Positions 25,903-35,373 of a DNA stretch of 64,000 bases are shown piece after piece. The notes under the pieces are model-generated. The model ran no database searches and had not been told where the DNA came from. It worked only from the letters and a program-made list of their open reading frames with translations. Each line of letters begins with the position of its first letter. Positions within the stretch are counted from its first letter, which is position 1. This DNA is from Cryomorphaceae bacterium (GTDB taxonomy: Bacteria; Bacteroidota; Bacteroidia; Flavobacteriales_D; Sanyastnellaceae), in the NCBI GenBank assembly GCA_016124575.1, contig WGNM01000034.1:1-64000 (forward strand), written 5' to 3'. Both the position numbers and the translations under genes were made by a program.

Positions 25903-27528
25903 CTATTCGAGTATCGCACGCACGGTGCGGATGCGGTGGTCCTGCTCAAATTGTAAGTAGTACACGCCGGCTGATAGTCCGAGTGAACGTAAATCAAGGG
26001 TCCCAATTCCACGAGACGAGTCAATGTATACGCAGGGAAGGTCCGCTAGGATTCTTCCCTGTGTCTCATATATGCGCACGTTCTCGCTTGTGATGCCCGA
26101 TACTTCAAAGCGTATCAATCCATCCGATGGATTGGGGTAAATGAGTATCCCGTTTGCTTGCGCTGAAAATTTGTTCAACAAGTACTGGTGTGCTTTGCCG
26201 AAATCTGGAATGCCATAGCCAAGAGAATCATTGGGATTCGCATATAGGTGTGCACTGCGCTCTATCGCTTCGATGATTTCCATATTTGTAGCTTGTGGAT
26301 GTGCTTGCCACAAGCAGGCTGCCGCGCCACACAGTATAGGTGATGAAAAACTGGTCCCGTTTCCCTGTCGAATGGTGCTGTCGTTGGCAGCATACGAGGC
26401 GGCTTGACCCATAGCAACAACGTTGGGTTTTACCCTGCCATCTGCCGAAGGCCCGAATGAACTGAAAGGGGCGTGCTCACCTAAATTATTGATGGCCCCA
26501 ACGGTAAGTATGCTGTCGGCATCTCCAGGGGTTGAGATGTAATGCCAATCACTACTCCCAAGGTTTCCAGCACTGGTAACTACCAACATGCCCCTGCGGG
26601 CTGCCATGGTTGCGGCAATGGCAATGTGTGTGGTTCTTCCGTCCATGTCGAAATAGCTGTGGTCTTGCAGTGAATCGTCAAAGGTGCTATACCCCAATGA
26701 TGAATTTACGATGTCGATGCCGATGCTGTCAGCTTCTTCAATGGCTGCTACCCAGTTGTCTTCTTCTATGATGTACTCTGTTGCCCCATCTTCTGTGCGG
26801 AAAAGAAAATAATGGGCGTCGGGTGCCGTGCCCACAAGGCTGTCTTGCAAATATCCACCCATGGTGCTTAACACGTAAGTGCCATGGTAATGGTGATCGG
26901 TAACGATATTGTCCCAGTCTACAAAGTCATGGACTTCGGTTATTGTCTCTCTTTCATACAGTCGTTCAAAAACTGGGAGGATAGGCACTCGCCTAAATCC
27001 TGCATCTAAAACGCCTATCCACATGCCTTCTCCACGGTATCCGAGCGCATGAAGATAATCACCATTTATCTGTTTCAATTGATCCAGGCCTTCTCCGTAT
27101 ATGCTGCTTTCAAATTCTGTTGCTGTGCTTCTGATTATCGCTTGGGGTGCAATAGGTGAGTGGAAGGTGCGCACTTGCCGAACCTGAGAAACGAATGGCA
27201 AGGCTGCTATGTCTGCTAGCAAGGTCGAATCTGTGGTTTTTATGGAAATGGCGTTAAACCACTTCGAGCTGTGCAGGTGCTCGATGTTGCCGATGGATAA
27301 AACGGCTTGAATGTAATTCGAATTTACAGGAAGATCTTCTAAAGTAATGGACTGAGCGCTTTTTGCTCTTCGTGCTAAAGCACGCTCTGAAAGGAATTCT
27401 GAGGGATTATTGGTGCTGAATGATGAGTTGTCTTTGTCTGAAAAGCGAATCCAATATTTGTTCGGGGCGGTTTGACTGAAGCTGCAAACAACCTGCAAGA
27501 AGAAGCTTATAAATAGCAATAACCTCAT
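25903..27528 (-). CDS. Secreted subtilisin-like S8 protease with T9SS type A signal
   Basis: A 541-residue protein. It has a signal peptide (ending CSFSQ), a propeptide-like region to about 140, and a subtilisin domain with Asp in IGVLDAGFRR, His in HHYHGTYVLSTMGG, Asn in TSAGNLG and Ser in GNGTSFSSPILCGAAA. A T9SS type A domain closes the protein (IYPNPSDGL, GLSAGVYYLQF). It is exported across the outer membrane and either anchored or released. It is last in an overlapping three-gene operon behind a lipoprotein and a MORN-repeat protein, and ends six bases from the convergent PNGase F-like gene. Confidence 0.92.
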   Translation of the reverse strand: MRLLLFISFFLQVVCSFSQTAPNKYWIRFSDKDNSSFSTNNPSEFLSERALARRAKSAQSITLEDLPVNSNYIQAVLSIGNIEHLHSSKWFNAISIKTTDSTLLADIAALPFVSQVRQVRTFHSPIAPQAIIRSTATEFESSIYGEGLDQLKQINGDYLHALGYRGEGMWIGVLDAGFRRVPILPVFERLYERETITEVHDFVDWDNIVTDHHYHGTYVLSTMGGYLQDSLVGTAPDAHYFLFRTEDGATEYIIEEDNWVAAIEEADSIGIDIVNSSLGYSTFDDSLQDHSYFDMDGRTTHIAIAATMAARRGMLVVTSAGNLGSSDWHYISTPGDADSILTVGAINNLGEHAPFSSFGPSADGRVKPNVVAMGQAASYAANDSTIRQGNGTSFSSPILCGAAACLWQAHPQATNMEIIEAIERSAHLYANPNDSLGYGIPDFGKAHQYLLNKFSAQANGILIYPNPSDGLIRFEVSGITSENVRIYETQGRILADLPCVYIDSSRGIGTLDLRSLGLSAGVYYLQFEQDHRIRTVRAILE

Positions 27529-28184
27529 TCAGTGCCGTAATCTATAACACGCATTTCGTATGATACACCTACAATCTCTTGGTTTTGAAATGTGAGATCG
27601 GTGAGTTTTTTATGTATCAGTCCAATTCCTTCAGCGTATATTTCCCAAGCATCTTCTTGGTCAATGAGGTTGATGTTGTTCCGCTGATTTACCCGTAGCG
27701 TTTTCTCAAAGGTTTGTCCGTTCAGCTCGTAAGAAACCCCAATGTTTTCATAGCGATAATTCCATGCATCCTCGGTATTGTAAACGTTTCCATCCCAATT
27801 GTTTTCAGGCTTGATGGGGAAGGTGAGGCGCACATAGCGTATGTTTTCTTCTACACGCTCTGCGGTAGTGGTTGTTCGCTTTTGAAACCAAACATCTGTC
27901 AATGTCCAATCAGCATCTAAATTGGGTCTTTTGTAACGTTCAAATCGGGTAGCAAGCTGTCCCTCATTGTCTACAAACTCTTCGGCAACTTTCTCTCGCA
28001 AATAGAAATGGGAGGTATCGTTAACGGTGCCGTATGAAATTGAATCCACTTCATAGTCGATGAATGTGGCTAGAACGTTTGGGAAGTATTTGTACCCGAA
28101 GTCTATGGCTTCGTAGTCTGTATTCTTTTTGCAGCTAAAAACGAATGCTCCGCATATCAGCCCTAAGAGGAGATGTTTTTTCAT
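27525..28184 (-). CDS. Hypothetical lipoprotein
   Basis: A 219-residue protein with a lipoprotein signal (MKKHLLLGLICGAFVFSCKK, lipidation at Cys18). The mature part is beta-rich with no family I recognise; GYKYFPN and VYNTEDAWNYRYEN are typical of small Bacteroidota surface or periplasmic lipoproteins. Start and stop both overlap the neighbours by four bases, so it is translationally coupled between the YwqK-like protein and the S8 protease and likely works with one of them. Confidence 0.8.
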   Translation of the reverse strand: MKKHLLLGLICGAFVFSCKKNTDYEAIDFGYKYFPNVLATFIDYEVDSISYGTVNDTSHFYLREKVAEEFVDNEGQLATRFERYKRPNLDADWTLTDVWFQKRTTTTAERVEENIRYVRLTFPIKPENNWDGNVYNTEDAWNYRYENIGVSYELNGQTFEKTLRVNQRNNINLIDQEDAWEIYAEGIGLIHKKLTDLTFQNQEIVGVSYEMRVIDYGTE

Positions 28185-29251
28185 CGTGTTTCTACGGATT
28201 GTAATTTGCCTTCAAGATAGTGTTCAATTTTCATGATTCGACCTTTTTCGTTGTACCATGTCACCGGCCCATCCAACAAGTCGTTTACATAGTCGCCTTC
28301 GCATTTAACCTGCGTGCCCACCAAACGTTCTTTGAATTGTATGCCGCCTCCAGGCAGGGGCTCTGTCATTTGCTCGCGAATCCACTCCCCTTGGTCAAAC
28401 CATTCTGTAAATGGACCGTTCTTTTTTCCACCTTCGTAGTTGTAGGTAGCACTCGGAATTCCGCCAGCAAAGTAGTCGGTGAACTCTCCATTCTCCCGGC
28501 GAGTCGCAACTTCTGCTCCTTTGTCATACTTGATGTTTAACTCTATCTCTCCTGATTTGTTGAATTTGATCCACAAGCCATCTTTGGTGCCTTTGTGGTA
28601 GCTGCCCTGAACAAACGGACGTCCATTGGCTTCGTAGAGTTTATACGGACCGCTGAGTTCATCGTTTTCATAATTTCCTTCGCCTTTTAGTCGTCCGTTT
28701 TCAAAGTACTCTCTCCATGCGCCGTTCTTTTGGTCGTGCAAATATGAAGTTTCTGCGAGTACTTTCCCCGATTCGAAATATTCTATTGATTTTCCTTCTC
28801 TCAGGTTATCGACATAGGTCTCTTTTGTTTTCAAAGCGCCCGATTCGGAATAAAACTCCCACTCGCCTTGTTTGATTTTTTCCGCTTTTCCGTCAATCAT
28901 TTTTTCAGAATAGCTCCCAACAGAAAGTTTTTTTCCGTTTTTGTGAAAGTTTATCACCTCCATTTTCTTGGTGCCATCCAGGTGATTTACTTCACTCATT
29001 TTCTCACCTGAATCGTAAAAAAATATAAATGTCCCAGTCGGAATTCCATCGGTAAACTGTCCGCGGTAATAAAGCTTCCCAGTTGGGTAAACCCGCACCC
29101 ACAGCCCTTGTCGGCCATTGTCATTGGTTACATTGTAGTCTACCCCAGCTTCTCCTTCTGGTAATGTATTATTGCCTGGTTGTGCCATGCTCACAAGGGA
29201 GAATAGGCAAAAAAAAGCGGTAATAATTGTCAGTTGCATTGCATCATTCAT
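28181..29251 (-). CDS. Periplasmic MORN-repeat (YwqK-like) protein
   Basis: About 356 residues from ATG 29251 (MNDAMQLTIITAFFCLFSLV, signal peptide ending MAQ); ATG 29239 is an alternative start. The frame extends upstream into the mdh promoter region, which I reject. The mature protein is a chain of about ten 22-24-residue MORN/YwqK-type repeats (GEWEFYSESGALKTKETY, NGAWREYFENGRLKGEGNY and similar). These repeats build extended beta sheets. Family members are named after the YwqK antitoxin but no toxin is adjacent here. First gene of the operon with a lipoprotein and an S8 protease. Confidence 0.85.
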   Translation of the reverse strand: MNDAMQLTIITAFFCLFSLVSMAQPGNNTLPEGEAGVDYNVTNDNGRQGLWVRVYPTGKLYYRGQFTDGIPTGTFIFFYDSGEKMSEVNHLDGTKKMEVINFHKNGKKLSVGSYSEKMIDGKAEKIKQGEWEFYSESGALKTKETYVDNLREGKSIEYFESGKVLAETSYLHDQKNGAWREYFENGRLKGEGNYENDELSGPYKLYEANGRPFVQGSYHKGTKDGLWIKFNKSGEIELNIKYDKGAEVATRRENGEFTDYFAGGIPSATYNYEGGKKNGPFTEWFDQGEWIREQMTEPLPGGGIQFKERLVGTQVKCEGDYVNDLLDGPVTWYNEKGRIMKIEHYLEGKLQSVETR

Positions 29252-29325
29252 CGGCTTCGAAGTTACATAATTTGTGTGCCTAATTTCTAAGGGCAAACGG
29301 CGGGTTCTAAACAAAAATTGTTTCG

Positions 29326-29333
29326 TAATTTTG
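29326..29333 (+). promoter_or_regulatory. -7 promoter element of mdh
   Basis: TAATTTTG matches TAnnTTTG and lies 66 bases before the mdh ATG, giving a leader of about 60 bases. The region between the divergent mdh and MORN gene is only 148 bases, so both promoters are compact. Confidence 0.5.
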
Positions 29334-29399
29334 TCGAAATAAATAGGGGTAACCCTTTTTGTTGAAGCACTCAATTTGAAAACCATAATTCGTTCTTTC

Positions 29400-30341
29400 A
29401 TGAAAGTAACAGTAGTAGGAGCAGGCAATGTGGGCGCAACATGCGCCGATGTATTGGCCACCCGCGAAATCGCAAATGAAGTAGTACTTCTAGATATCAA
29501 AGAAGGCTATGCCGAAGGTAAAGCTCTCGATATCTGGGAAACAGCTCCTATCAATTTGTACGATACGCGCACAATCGGTTCAACCAATGATTATTCCAAA
29601 ACTGCCGATTCTGAAGTTGTTGTTATAACTTCTGGTCTGCCACGTAAACCTGGAATGAGCAGAGACGATTTGATCGCTACCAATGCTGGCATCGTAAAGA
29701 GCGTTACTGAAAACGTGATTAAATATTCTCCAAATGCGAAAATCATTGTCGTTTCAAACCCGCTTGATGTGATGACTTACTGCGCTTATCTAAGCGCAAA
29801 GGTAGATAGCAGCAAGGTTTTCGGTATGGCTGGTATCCTCGATACCGCTCGATACCGCGCATTCCTTGCTGAAGCGTTGGATGTTTCTCCAAAAGATATT
29901 CAAGCTGTTTTAATGGGCGGTCATGGCGACACCATGGTTCCACTTCCACGTTACACTACTGTTGGTGGTATTCCCGTTACTGAGCTTATCGATAACGAAA
30001 AATTGGATGCTATTGTTGAACGTACAAAGAAGGGTGGCGGTGAAATCGTGAACTTGCTCGGAACTTCAGCTTGGTATGCACCAGGAGCTGCAGCAGCCCA
30101 AATGGTGGAAGCTATCGTTCGCGACCAAAAACGTGTTTTCCCAGTTTGTGCTTGGCTTGATGGTCAGTACGGTTTGAAAGACATCTACTTGGGTGTTCCG
30201 GTGAAACTCGGTAAAAATGGTATCGAAGAAATCATCGAACTTCAATTGAATGATGCTGAAAAAGCCCTTCTAGCAGAGTCTGCAAAAGCTGTGCGCGAGG
30301 TTATGGATGTGCTCGACAATATGAATAGCGTTCAAGCGTAA
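29400..30341 (+). CDS. mdh: Malate dehydrogenase
   Basis: A 313-residue LDH/MDH-family enzyme of the TCA cycle, interconverting malate and oxaloacetate with NAD. I start at ATG 29400 (MKVTVVGAGNVGATCADVLA, the Rossmann glycine motif), since the upstream extension is not conserved in the family. Other landmarks are the NAD-specific acidic residue in VVLLDIKEG, the substrate loop Arg residues in GLPRKPGMSRDDL, NPLDVMTYCAY, and the catalytic His in GGHGDTMVPL. It resembles the homotetrameric LDH-like MDH type. A terminator follows. Confidence 0.96.
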   Translation: MKVTVVGAGNVGATCADVLATREIANEVVLLDIKEGYAEGKALDIWETAPINLYDTRTIGSTNDYSKTADSEVVVITSGLPRKPGMSRDDLIATNAGIVKSVTENVIKYSPNAKIIVVSNPLDVMTYCAYLSAKVDSSKVFGMAGILDTARYRAFLAEALDVSPKDIQAVLMGGHGDTMVPLPRYTTVGGIPVTELIDNEKLDAIVERTKKGGGEIVNLLGTSAWYAPGAAAAQMVEAIVRDQKRVFPVCAWLDGQYGLKDIYLGVPVKLGKNGIEEIIELQLNDAEKALLAESAKAVREVMDVLDNMNSVQA

Positions 30342-30361
30342 TCTATTGTTAGAAAAATATG

Positions 30362-30396
30362 GAAGGGTGATCTCAATGAGGTCACCCTTTTTTTTG
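30362..30396 (+). terminator. Rho-independent terminator after mdh
   Basis: GGGTGA and TCACCC pair around a CTC/GAG inner stem, followed by a run of eight or more T residues. It lies 20 bases after the mdh stop. Confidence 0.85.
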
Positions 30397-30445
30397 TCGC
30401 TACCTTTTGTGTGGATTTTGTGTTTCTTTACTTTTTTCTATACAA

Positions 30446-31321
30446 ATGAAGATGCACATTCTTTACCTCATTTTGTGTTTGACTTTTATCTGCAATGCTC
30501 TATCTGGTCAGCAATTCGTTGATCTTGCGAAGCTGGAATACCGCATCTCACCAAACAATGTTGTGCTCGATTCTACCAATGCGAATTTCAACATCGCTTA
30601 CGCGGATGCTAGCGCTCTCGTTCCGTTGAAGGTAGATTCTGCAAATTATGTTCTTGCCGGCTTTGCGCACTCTACACTGGTGCTCGATGGTGATGTTTTT
30701 CAAAGCAATACGCTGCAAGTGGGCTGGCAACACAACTGGAATGCGGCATGGAAAAGTACTTTTTTGCTGCTGCCGAAGTCGAGTGCTAAGCGTGGAAATC
30801 TCGGAAGTGGTGATTTTCAATTTGGTGGATTGGTGATTGTTTCAAAATCGAAGTCGCCAACTTTTCAATGGAAATTCGGTGCCTATGTCAATGGTGATAA
30901 ATTCGGACCGTTGACGGTTCCTATCTTTGGCTTCAAATGGCAAGCGTCTACTTCTCTTCAAATAGATGCTACGCTGCCTCTAGGTGCTACTGTTCGTAAA
31001 ACTTTGAATGATAGACTGCATGCGGGTATTGTTTACAGTGGCAGGAAATACTCATACAATGCAAATGATGCCTACCTGGAAGTGGGTGAAAACAATGTTT
31101 GGGGCTTCGCAGATGTGTATGTAACGCGTTCTTTGGTGCTGAATCTTCGAGCCGGACATTCCATACTGCGCGATTATCAGTTTTTCAAGAATGCAGATTT
31201 GGTTGATGTCTCTTTTGGTTCTTTTGAACTGGGCGACAACCGCTCTCAGCTAACGGGGTCGCTGAGCCAGGGGTATTCGTTTCATGCTGGACTGATTTGG
31301 AGAATCAATCTCGATAAGTAA
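30446..31321 (+). CDS. Outer-membrane beta-barrel protein, DUF6268-like
   Basis: About 291 residues from ATG 30446 (MKMHILYLILCLTFICNALS, signal peptide ending SGQ). The mature protein alternates short hydrophobic/aromatic strands and turns (FQFGGLVIVS, WKFGAYVNGDKFG, LNLRAGHSIL) and ends in an aromatic-rich strand (FHAGLIWRINL), as in outer-membrane barrels. It fits the DUF6268 group of Bacteroidota proteins by length and pattern, from memory. Function unknown. It sits alone between mdh and a convergent FG-GAP gene. Confidence 0.75.
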   Translation: MKMHILYLILCLTFICNALSGQQFVDLAKLEYRISPNNVVLDSTNANFNIAYADASALVPLKVDSANYVLAGFAHSTLVLDGDVFQSNTLQVGWQHNWNAAWKSTFLLLPKSSAKRGNLGSGDFQFGGLVIVSKSKSPTFQWKFGAYVNGDKFGPLTVPIFGFKWQASTSLQIDATLPLGATVRKTLNDRLHAGIVYSGRKYSYNANDAYLEVGENNVWGFADVYVTRSLVLNLRAGHSILRDYQFFKNADLVDVSFGSFELGDNRSQLTGSLSQGYSFHAGLIWRINLDK

Positions 31322-31342
31322 CCCTCTTTTTGGTTAGTGATG

Positions 31343-33592
31343 TTAATTCACAAGCACTTTTGCCGTCAATGTGGCTTTTGCGGTTGGGACAAGAACCGTA
31401 TAGAGCCCAGAACTTAAAGAAGATACATCAACGGAAATGTTGTTGCTGCCAAAACCTTCACTCACTTTTTTACCCAACATATCGAAAATGAAGTAGTAAT
31501 GTACTCCATTAGCCGGCAGCACCACTGTGAATTGGTCTTCAGCTGGATTTGGGAAAATGGTAAGGCTTTCAGCATTGAAGCTTTCAACTGTGGGAACGGG
31601 ATCAACAGCATCTCCATCAAAGTATACCAACCCTCCATTGATGATTCCGTAAAACATGTCCCACTTGCCGTCGTTGTCTATATCCTCAACCCAAACAGCT
31701 GAACGATCGCCTTCTCTGAATCCATCCAGACCAAAAGGTTCTGCATCGAATAAGCCGTCGATGTTGTTGTTGATGTTGTTGAACAATTGTATGGTTCCTG
31801 TTTCATTTCCTAAAAATAGGTGCATGACATCATTGGTGTCGCGTACCATGTTCGGGACACTGTATCCATTAATTCCGAGATATGTTGTTGCCGAAACACC
31901 TCCCAACGAATCACCTGCAGCACCCTGAACCCTTGTCCACAATGGGAAGCTAGCAGTACCTGTGTTCCTGAAGTAGTTCACCAAACCGAGTTTTTCTCCT
32001 ATCAAAAGGTCAAGCTTTCCGTCGTTGTCGACATCAAAAATTTGAGGTGTGGCAAATTGACCGATGTCGATAACGGTTCCTTGTGAGTCAGTAATGGCGG
32101 CTGCTTCAAGCACGAAGTTGGCCTCATTACCCACTCCCGCGGTATTTTCGAAATAGTGCAAAATTCCTGTCTCTTCGCCGAGTATCATATCAAAATCGCC
32201 ATCTCCATCGAGGTCACCGAAACTAGGGTAGATGCTTTCGATAGCATACGATGGAATATCCAGCCAATTCAGATCTACCAATGTATATCCAGGTGCTTCG
32301 GCAGTGCCTGTATTCCGAAACAATGCGAGCTGCGATGGCAAGACGTCGATTTCTTCATAGTACTCTTTGTTTGCAACAACCAAGTCTTTCAATCCGTCAC
32401 CATCAAAGTCGAATAAAACGGGATAGGCGCCACGGCCTAATTCAATCATTTGGTCTTGTAAAAAGTTGTCTTTGACAAAGGTGAAATCTGGTAGGTCTTC
32501 TTGTCCTTCATTGATGTAAAACCAAACACTGTGGTCGTCGTCTCCATCAAAACGACTATTTGGTGCTACCAATAAATCAGAAATCCCATCGTTGTTGATG
32601 TCTTCATAGTACGCTGCCGGAAAACGTTGCAGTGCCACTGCAGGTCCACTTCCATTGTTAACGGGAAAGGCAGGGTCAACAAAAATGGCGCTGTCTTGTC
32701 CGTCAACGGCATCTTCCAATTTCAAAAGCAACAAGTTGTTGTAAGTCACATCGCCTATAATAATGTCTTTGATGCCATTTTGGTCGACATCGATGTCGCA
32801 CAAGGTACCCCCAGCATGCAGCGCTCTGGTTTGGGCACTGCGTGGATCGGCAACTTGAAACGGACATTGAAAATCATCGGCGTAGATTACAACGTTGCTC
32901 TCGGTACTTTCGTTGAACATGCCGTAACAACGGTTTATGCACTCAAATTGAAGCAGCGAGCAATCGCCTTGGTCGACGCCAGTGCCGCGGAAATAGTAGA
33001 GCGTAGTGGCCGATTCTGTGAACGTTATGATGTCTATGTCGCCGTCGCCGTCATGATCGCCAATAATCGGTAGGTCCATCGACAGACATACCAGCGGTAA
33101 CTCCGTATCGCCAGCGCCAAAATCAAAAGTCCCAAAAATTTGATTGGTGAATAGCTCAAATTGAAGTCCAGACTCAGGAGTGGAAACGTTTCTATAGACT
33201 TTGATGCTCGATTGAAAATTTGTAAAGATGTCTTCTTTTCCATCGCAGTCAAAATCGCGCAGCAGCGCCCATTCTTTTAGCACCGGAAATGCATCAGCAT
33301 ATTCTGGGGCGTACTTGTAGTTTATCGCGCCGGGTGTTGGATCCATGTTCAAGAAAACCAATTTTCTTCCGCCATCACGATCGAAAATAAACAGGTCTTT
33401 GTCTCCATCTAAATCGACGTCGATGCGAGAAAATTGAGGAGCCGTTAATCCACCCGTCCAAGCGTTTGTCAAGGTTCCAGCATCATCGTTTACCATCAAA
33501 CTCAAGTCTCTAATGAAGTTGATTTGCGCTGTACACATGCTTGCGAGTAAAAAACAAGTAAGTGTCAATCCGCTGCTAATCTTGAAACCCAT
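31343..33592 (-). CDS. Secreted FG-GAP/VCBS-repeat protein with T9SS type A signal
   Basis: A 749-residue protein with a signal peptide (ending MCTAQ). Many calcium-binding-like repeats of FG-GAP/VCBS type follow: DVDLDGDKDLFIFDRDGG, DFDCDGKEDIFT, GDHDGDGDIDIITF, DINNDGISDLLVAP, DFDGDGLKDLVVAN, DVDNDGKLDLLIG and others, suggesting a beta propeller. The C-terminus is a T9SS type A domain (IFPNPAEDQF, LSSGLYTVLV). It is probably surface-exposed, with a binding or adhesion role. No co-directional partner is adjacent. Confidence 0.9.
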   Translation of the reverse strand: MGFKISSGLTLTCFLLASMCTAQINFIRDLSLMVNDDAGTLTNAWTGGLTAPQFSRIDVDLDGDKDLFIFDRDGGRKLVFLNMDPTPGAINYKYAPEYADAFPVLKEWALLRDFDCDGKEDIFTNFQSSIKVYRNVSTPESGLQFELFTNQIFGTFDFGAGDTELPLVCLSMDLPIIGDHDGDGDIDIITFTESATTLYYFRGTGVDQGDCSLLQFECINRCYGMFNESTESNVVIYADDFQCPFQVADPRSAQTRALHAGGTLCDIDVDQNGIKDIIIGDVTYNNLLLLKLEDAVDGQDSAIFVDPAFPVNNGSGPAVALQRFPAAYYEDINNDGISDLLVAPNSRFDGDDDHSVWFYINEGQEDLPDFTFVKDNFLQDQMIELGRGAYPVLFDFDGDGLKDLVVANKEYYEEIDVLPSQLALFRNTGTAEAPGYTLVDLNWLDIPSYAIESIYPSFGDLDGDGDFDMILGEETGILHYFENTAGVGNEANFVLEAAAITDSQGTVIDIGQFATPQIFDVDNDGKLDLLIGEKLGLVNYFRNTGTASFPLWTRVQGAAGDSLGGVSATTYLGINGYSVPNMVRDTNDVMHLFLGNETGTIQLFNNINNNIDGLFDAEPFGLDGFREGDRSAVWVEDIDNDGKWDMFYGIINGGLVYFDGDAVDPVPTVESFNAESLTIFPNPAEDQFTVVLPANGVHYYFIFDMLGKKVSEGFGSNNISVDVSSLSSGLYTVLVPTAKATLTAKVLVN

Positions 33593-33643
33593 ATCTTCGA
33601 AGTTGAATATTATAGACCAATTTATTTCTGAAAGTTAAGCAAA

Positions 33644-34165
33644 ATGGAAGCTCTTACGTTGACTCTGACGGCCCTAATTCCTTCAATTATTGTGTTTCTG
33701 GTGGCGATTTTCTTTTTCTGGAAGATGCGCGATGACCAAAAGGAGTTTCAGCAACTGGTTGTTGGAGCTGAAGATCGCCGACAAAGTTTACCGCTTAAGT
33801 TGAAGGCGTACGAGCGTTTGATCATAATGCTAGAAAGAATTACTCCCTCTGCACTTGTGATGAGAATGAATTCAAGAGGAATGACCTCAACGCAGTGGCA
33901 GTTTGAATTGTTGAAAGCCATTCGCGATGAGTACGATCACAATATATCAATGCAGATGTATGTCAGTCAACCTGCCTGGGAAGCTGTTCGCAAAGCACGC
34001 GAGGAAGTGGCTGAAATGGTTAAAGTAGCAGCGAAACGCGCCGGAAATGAAGCGCAAGCGATGGAAGTTAACCGCCACCTGTTCGACTTGGAAGCTGCAA
34101 CCAACAACGGTGTTATCAAATATGCTTTGGAAATATTGCGGGTTGAAGCGCAACGCTTGATGTAA
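33644..34165 (+). CDS. Single-pass membrane protein of unknown function
   Basis: A 173-residue protein with one N-terminal transmembrane helix (about 8-25, ALIPSIIVFLVAIFFFWKM) and a helical cytoplasmic part. The latter includes LKLKAYERLIIMLERITPSA, the segment YDHNISMQMYVSQPAWEAVR and a long amphipathic helix. Proteins of this type are conserved in Bacteroidota without assigned function. There is no clear coupling to the convergent fasciclin gene. I can describe topology only. Confidence 0.8.
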   Translation: MEALTLTLTALIPSIIVFLVAIFFFWKMRDDQKEFQQLVVGAEDRRQSLPLKLKAYERLIIMLERITPSALVMRMNSRGMTSTQWQFELLKAIRDEYDHNISMQMYVSQPAWEAVRKAREEVAEMVKVAAKRAGNEAQAMEVNRHLFDLEAATNNGVIKYALEILRVEAQRLM

Positions 34166-34170
34166 TGGAA

Positions 34171-34791
34171 TTATAGCCCTTCGGGGATGTAAAACAATTC
34201 ATTCATGGTTAAAATCAGTCCGTCGTTGGTGTAAATTTCTTCTGACCCGATACTCGCCTTATCTACGGTTACTCCGCCATCTGTATTCACGCGTAACTGA
34301 CGACCAGCATGATTCGAAACCACGGACTCATTTTTCAATGTTTTGTAGCTGTAGCTCTTGTCTAACACATAGTTCGAAACAAAAAGATCCAGTTTTTCAA
34401 TGTTCGATGGATCCATGAGTTTTGTGTAGGCAGGGAAGCTTTCAAATGCTTCATTCGAAGGAGCTAACAAGGTGACATGTCCGCTATGTATGTGTTTGCT
34501 AACACCAGAAGCTTTCACCAATGCCCCAAATATGCTGTATTTCTCTGATGAAGTGATGTAGCGGTACGGACTGGTGATATTGTCAACAGATTGAGTGACC
34601 TCTTCTTTTTTGCGATTCATTTCAGCCGTTGCGGCTTCGTCTGCTGCATCAGGCAGTTTGTTCACCAAATTCGCTGGGTCGTTTGGGTTTGATTCAATAC
34701 GCTCTGGAGTCTGCGTTTCTGTATCTGTGTTATTGGTACAGGCAGTAAATATGGCAACTATCGCTAAGCCGAGTAAAAAGGTCTTCTTCAT
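34171..34791 (-). CDS. Fasciclin-domain lipoprotein
   Basis: About 206 residues from ATG 34791 (MKKTFLLGLAIVAIFTACTN, lipidation at Cys18). After a Thr/Asn/Glu-rich linker, residues about 75-205 form a fasciclin (FAS1) domain: SIFGALVKASGVSKHIHSGH, VTLLAPSNEAFESFP, LFVSNYVLDKSYSY and the closing ILTMNELFYIPEG. FAS1 domains mediate adhesion or surface contacts. It is likely anchored in a membrane facing the periplasm or the outside. Confidence 0.9.
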   Translation of the reverse strand: MKKTFLLGLAIVAIFTACTNNTDTETQTPERIESNPNDPANLVNKLPDAADEAATAEMNRKKEEVTQSVDNITSPYRYITSSEKYSIFGALVKASGVSKHIHSGHVTLLAPSNEAFESFPAYTKLMDPSNIEKLDLFVSNYVLDKSYSYKTLKNESVVSNHAGRQLRVNTDGGVTVDKASIGSEEIYTNDGLILTMNELFYIPEGL

Positions 34792-34796
34792 CTCCG

Positions 34797-34804
34797 TAAT
34801 TTTG
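34797..34804 (+). promoter_or_regulatory. -7 promoter element of the DUF423 gene
   Basis: TAATTTTG fits TAnnTTTG, 26 bases before the ATG at 34831. It lies between the divergent fasciclin and DUF423 genes. Confidence 0.45.
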
Positions 34805-34830
34805 GGCCTAATATACAAAATAGTATCGCC

Positions 34831-35226
34831 ATGTTGATTTCGAAAAAGGCTGTCGTGCTTTCATTATTCCTCATCATTACAGGCATCACAGCCGGCGCTT
34901 TGGGTGCGCATATGCTGAAATCGGTGCTCTCTGCTTCTCAGTTGCAATCGTTCGAAGTGGGTGTGAGGTATCAGATGTATTCGGGCATTGGCGTTTTGGC
35001 TTTGACTGCTTTGTCTCAAGTGTTTAAAGGTGTCTCAAACGCTTCGCTGTGGTTTATTTTGGTGGGGACTGTGTGTTTTTCATGGTCGATTTATTGCCTG
35101 TTGGCTCTTCCAAATGGCCATTTTTTAAGAGGGTTGCTGGGTCCGATAACCCCGTTGGGAGGCGGACTGATGATTTTTGGTTGGACGTGGGCTTTGGTTG
35201 GTATACTTCGCCGACAAAGTGTATAA
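34831..35226 (+). CDS. DUF423 family membrane protein
   Basis: A 131-residue protein with four predicted membrane helices. Family signatures are GALGAHMLKSVLSASQLQSF in the first loop, VGVRYQMYSGIGVLALTALS and SWSIYCLLALPNG, ending TPLGGGLMIFGWTWAL. DUF423 (YgdD-like) proteins are small inner-membrane proteins of unknown role found across bacteria. Length is typical. It is a single-gene unit upstream of pckA. Confidence 0.92.
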   Translation: MLISKKAVVLSLFLIITGITAGALGAHMLKSVLSASQLQSFEVGVRYQMYSGIGVLALTALSQVFKGVSNASLWFILVGTVCFSWSIYCLLALPNGHFLRGLLGPITPLGGGLMIFGWTWALVGILRRQSV

Positions 35227-35310
35227 TAGACACTTAGTTGAATGGGTGCGGAATTGAGGAAAATGTGCGTGAATTGTGGAAAAGCATGATAAATATTAGG
35301 GTTTTAGAAT

Positions 35311-35343
35311 TGCTTTTGTCCCGCTGAAAAAGGGTAATTTTGG
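35311..35343 (+). promoter_or_regulatory. Promoter of pckA
   Basis: TTG at 35311-35313 and TAATTTTG at 35336-35343 are separated by 22 bases, a good match to the Bacteroidota -33/-7 promoter. The -7 element is 30 bases before the ATG at 35374. Confidence 0.65.
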
Positions 35344-35373
35344 AGCCCAAATACAATTATCAAAGGATTGTTT

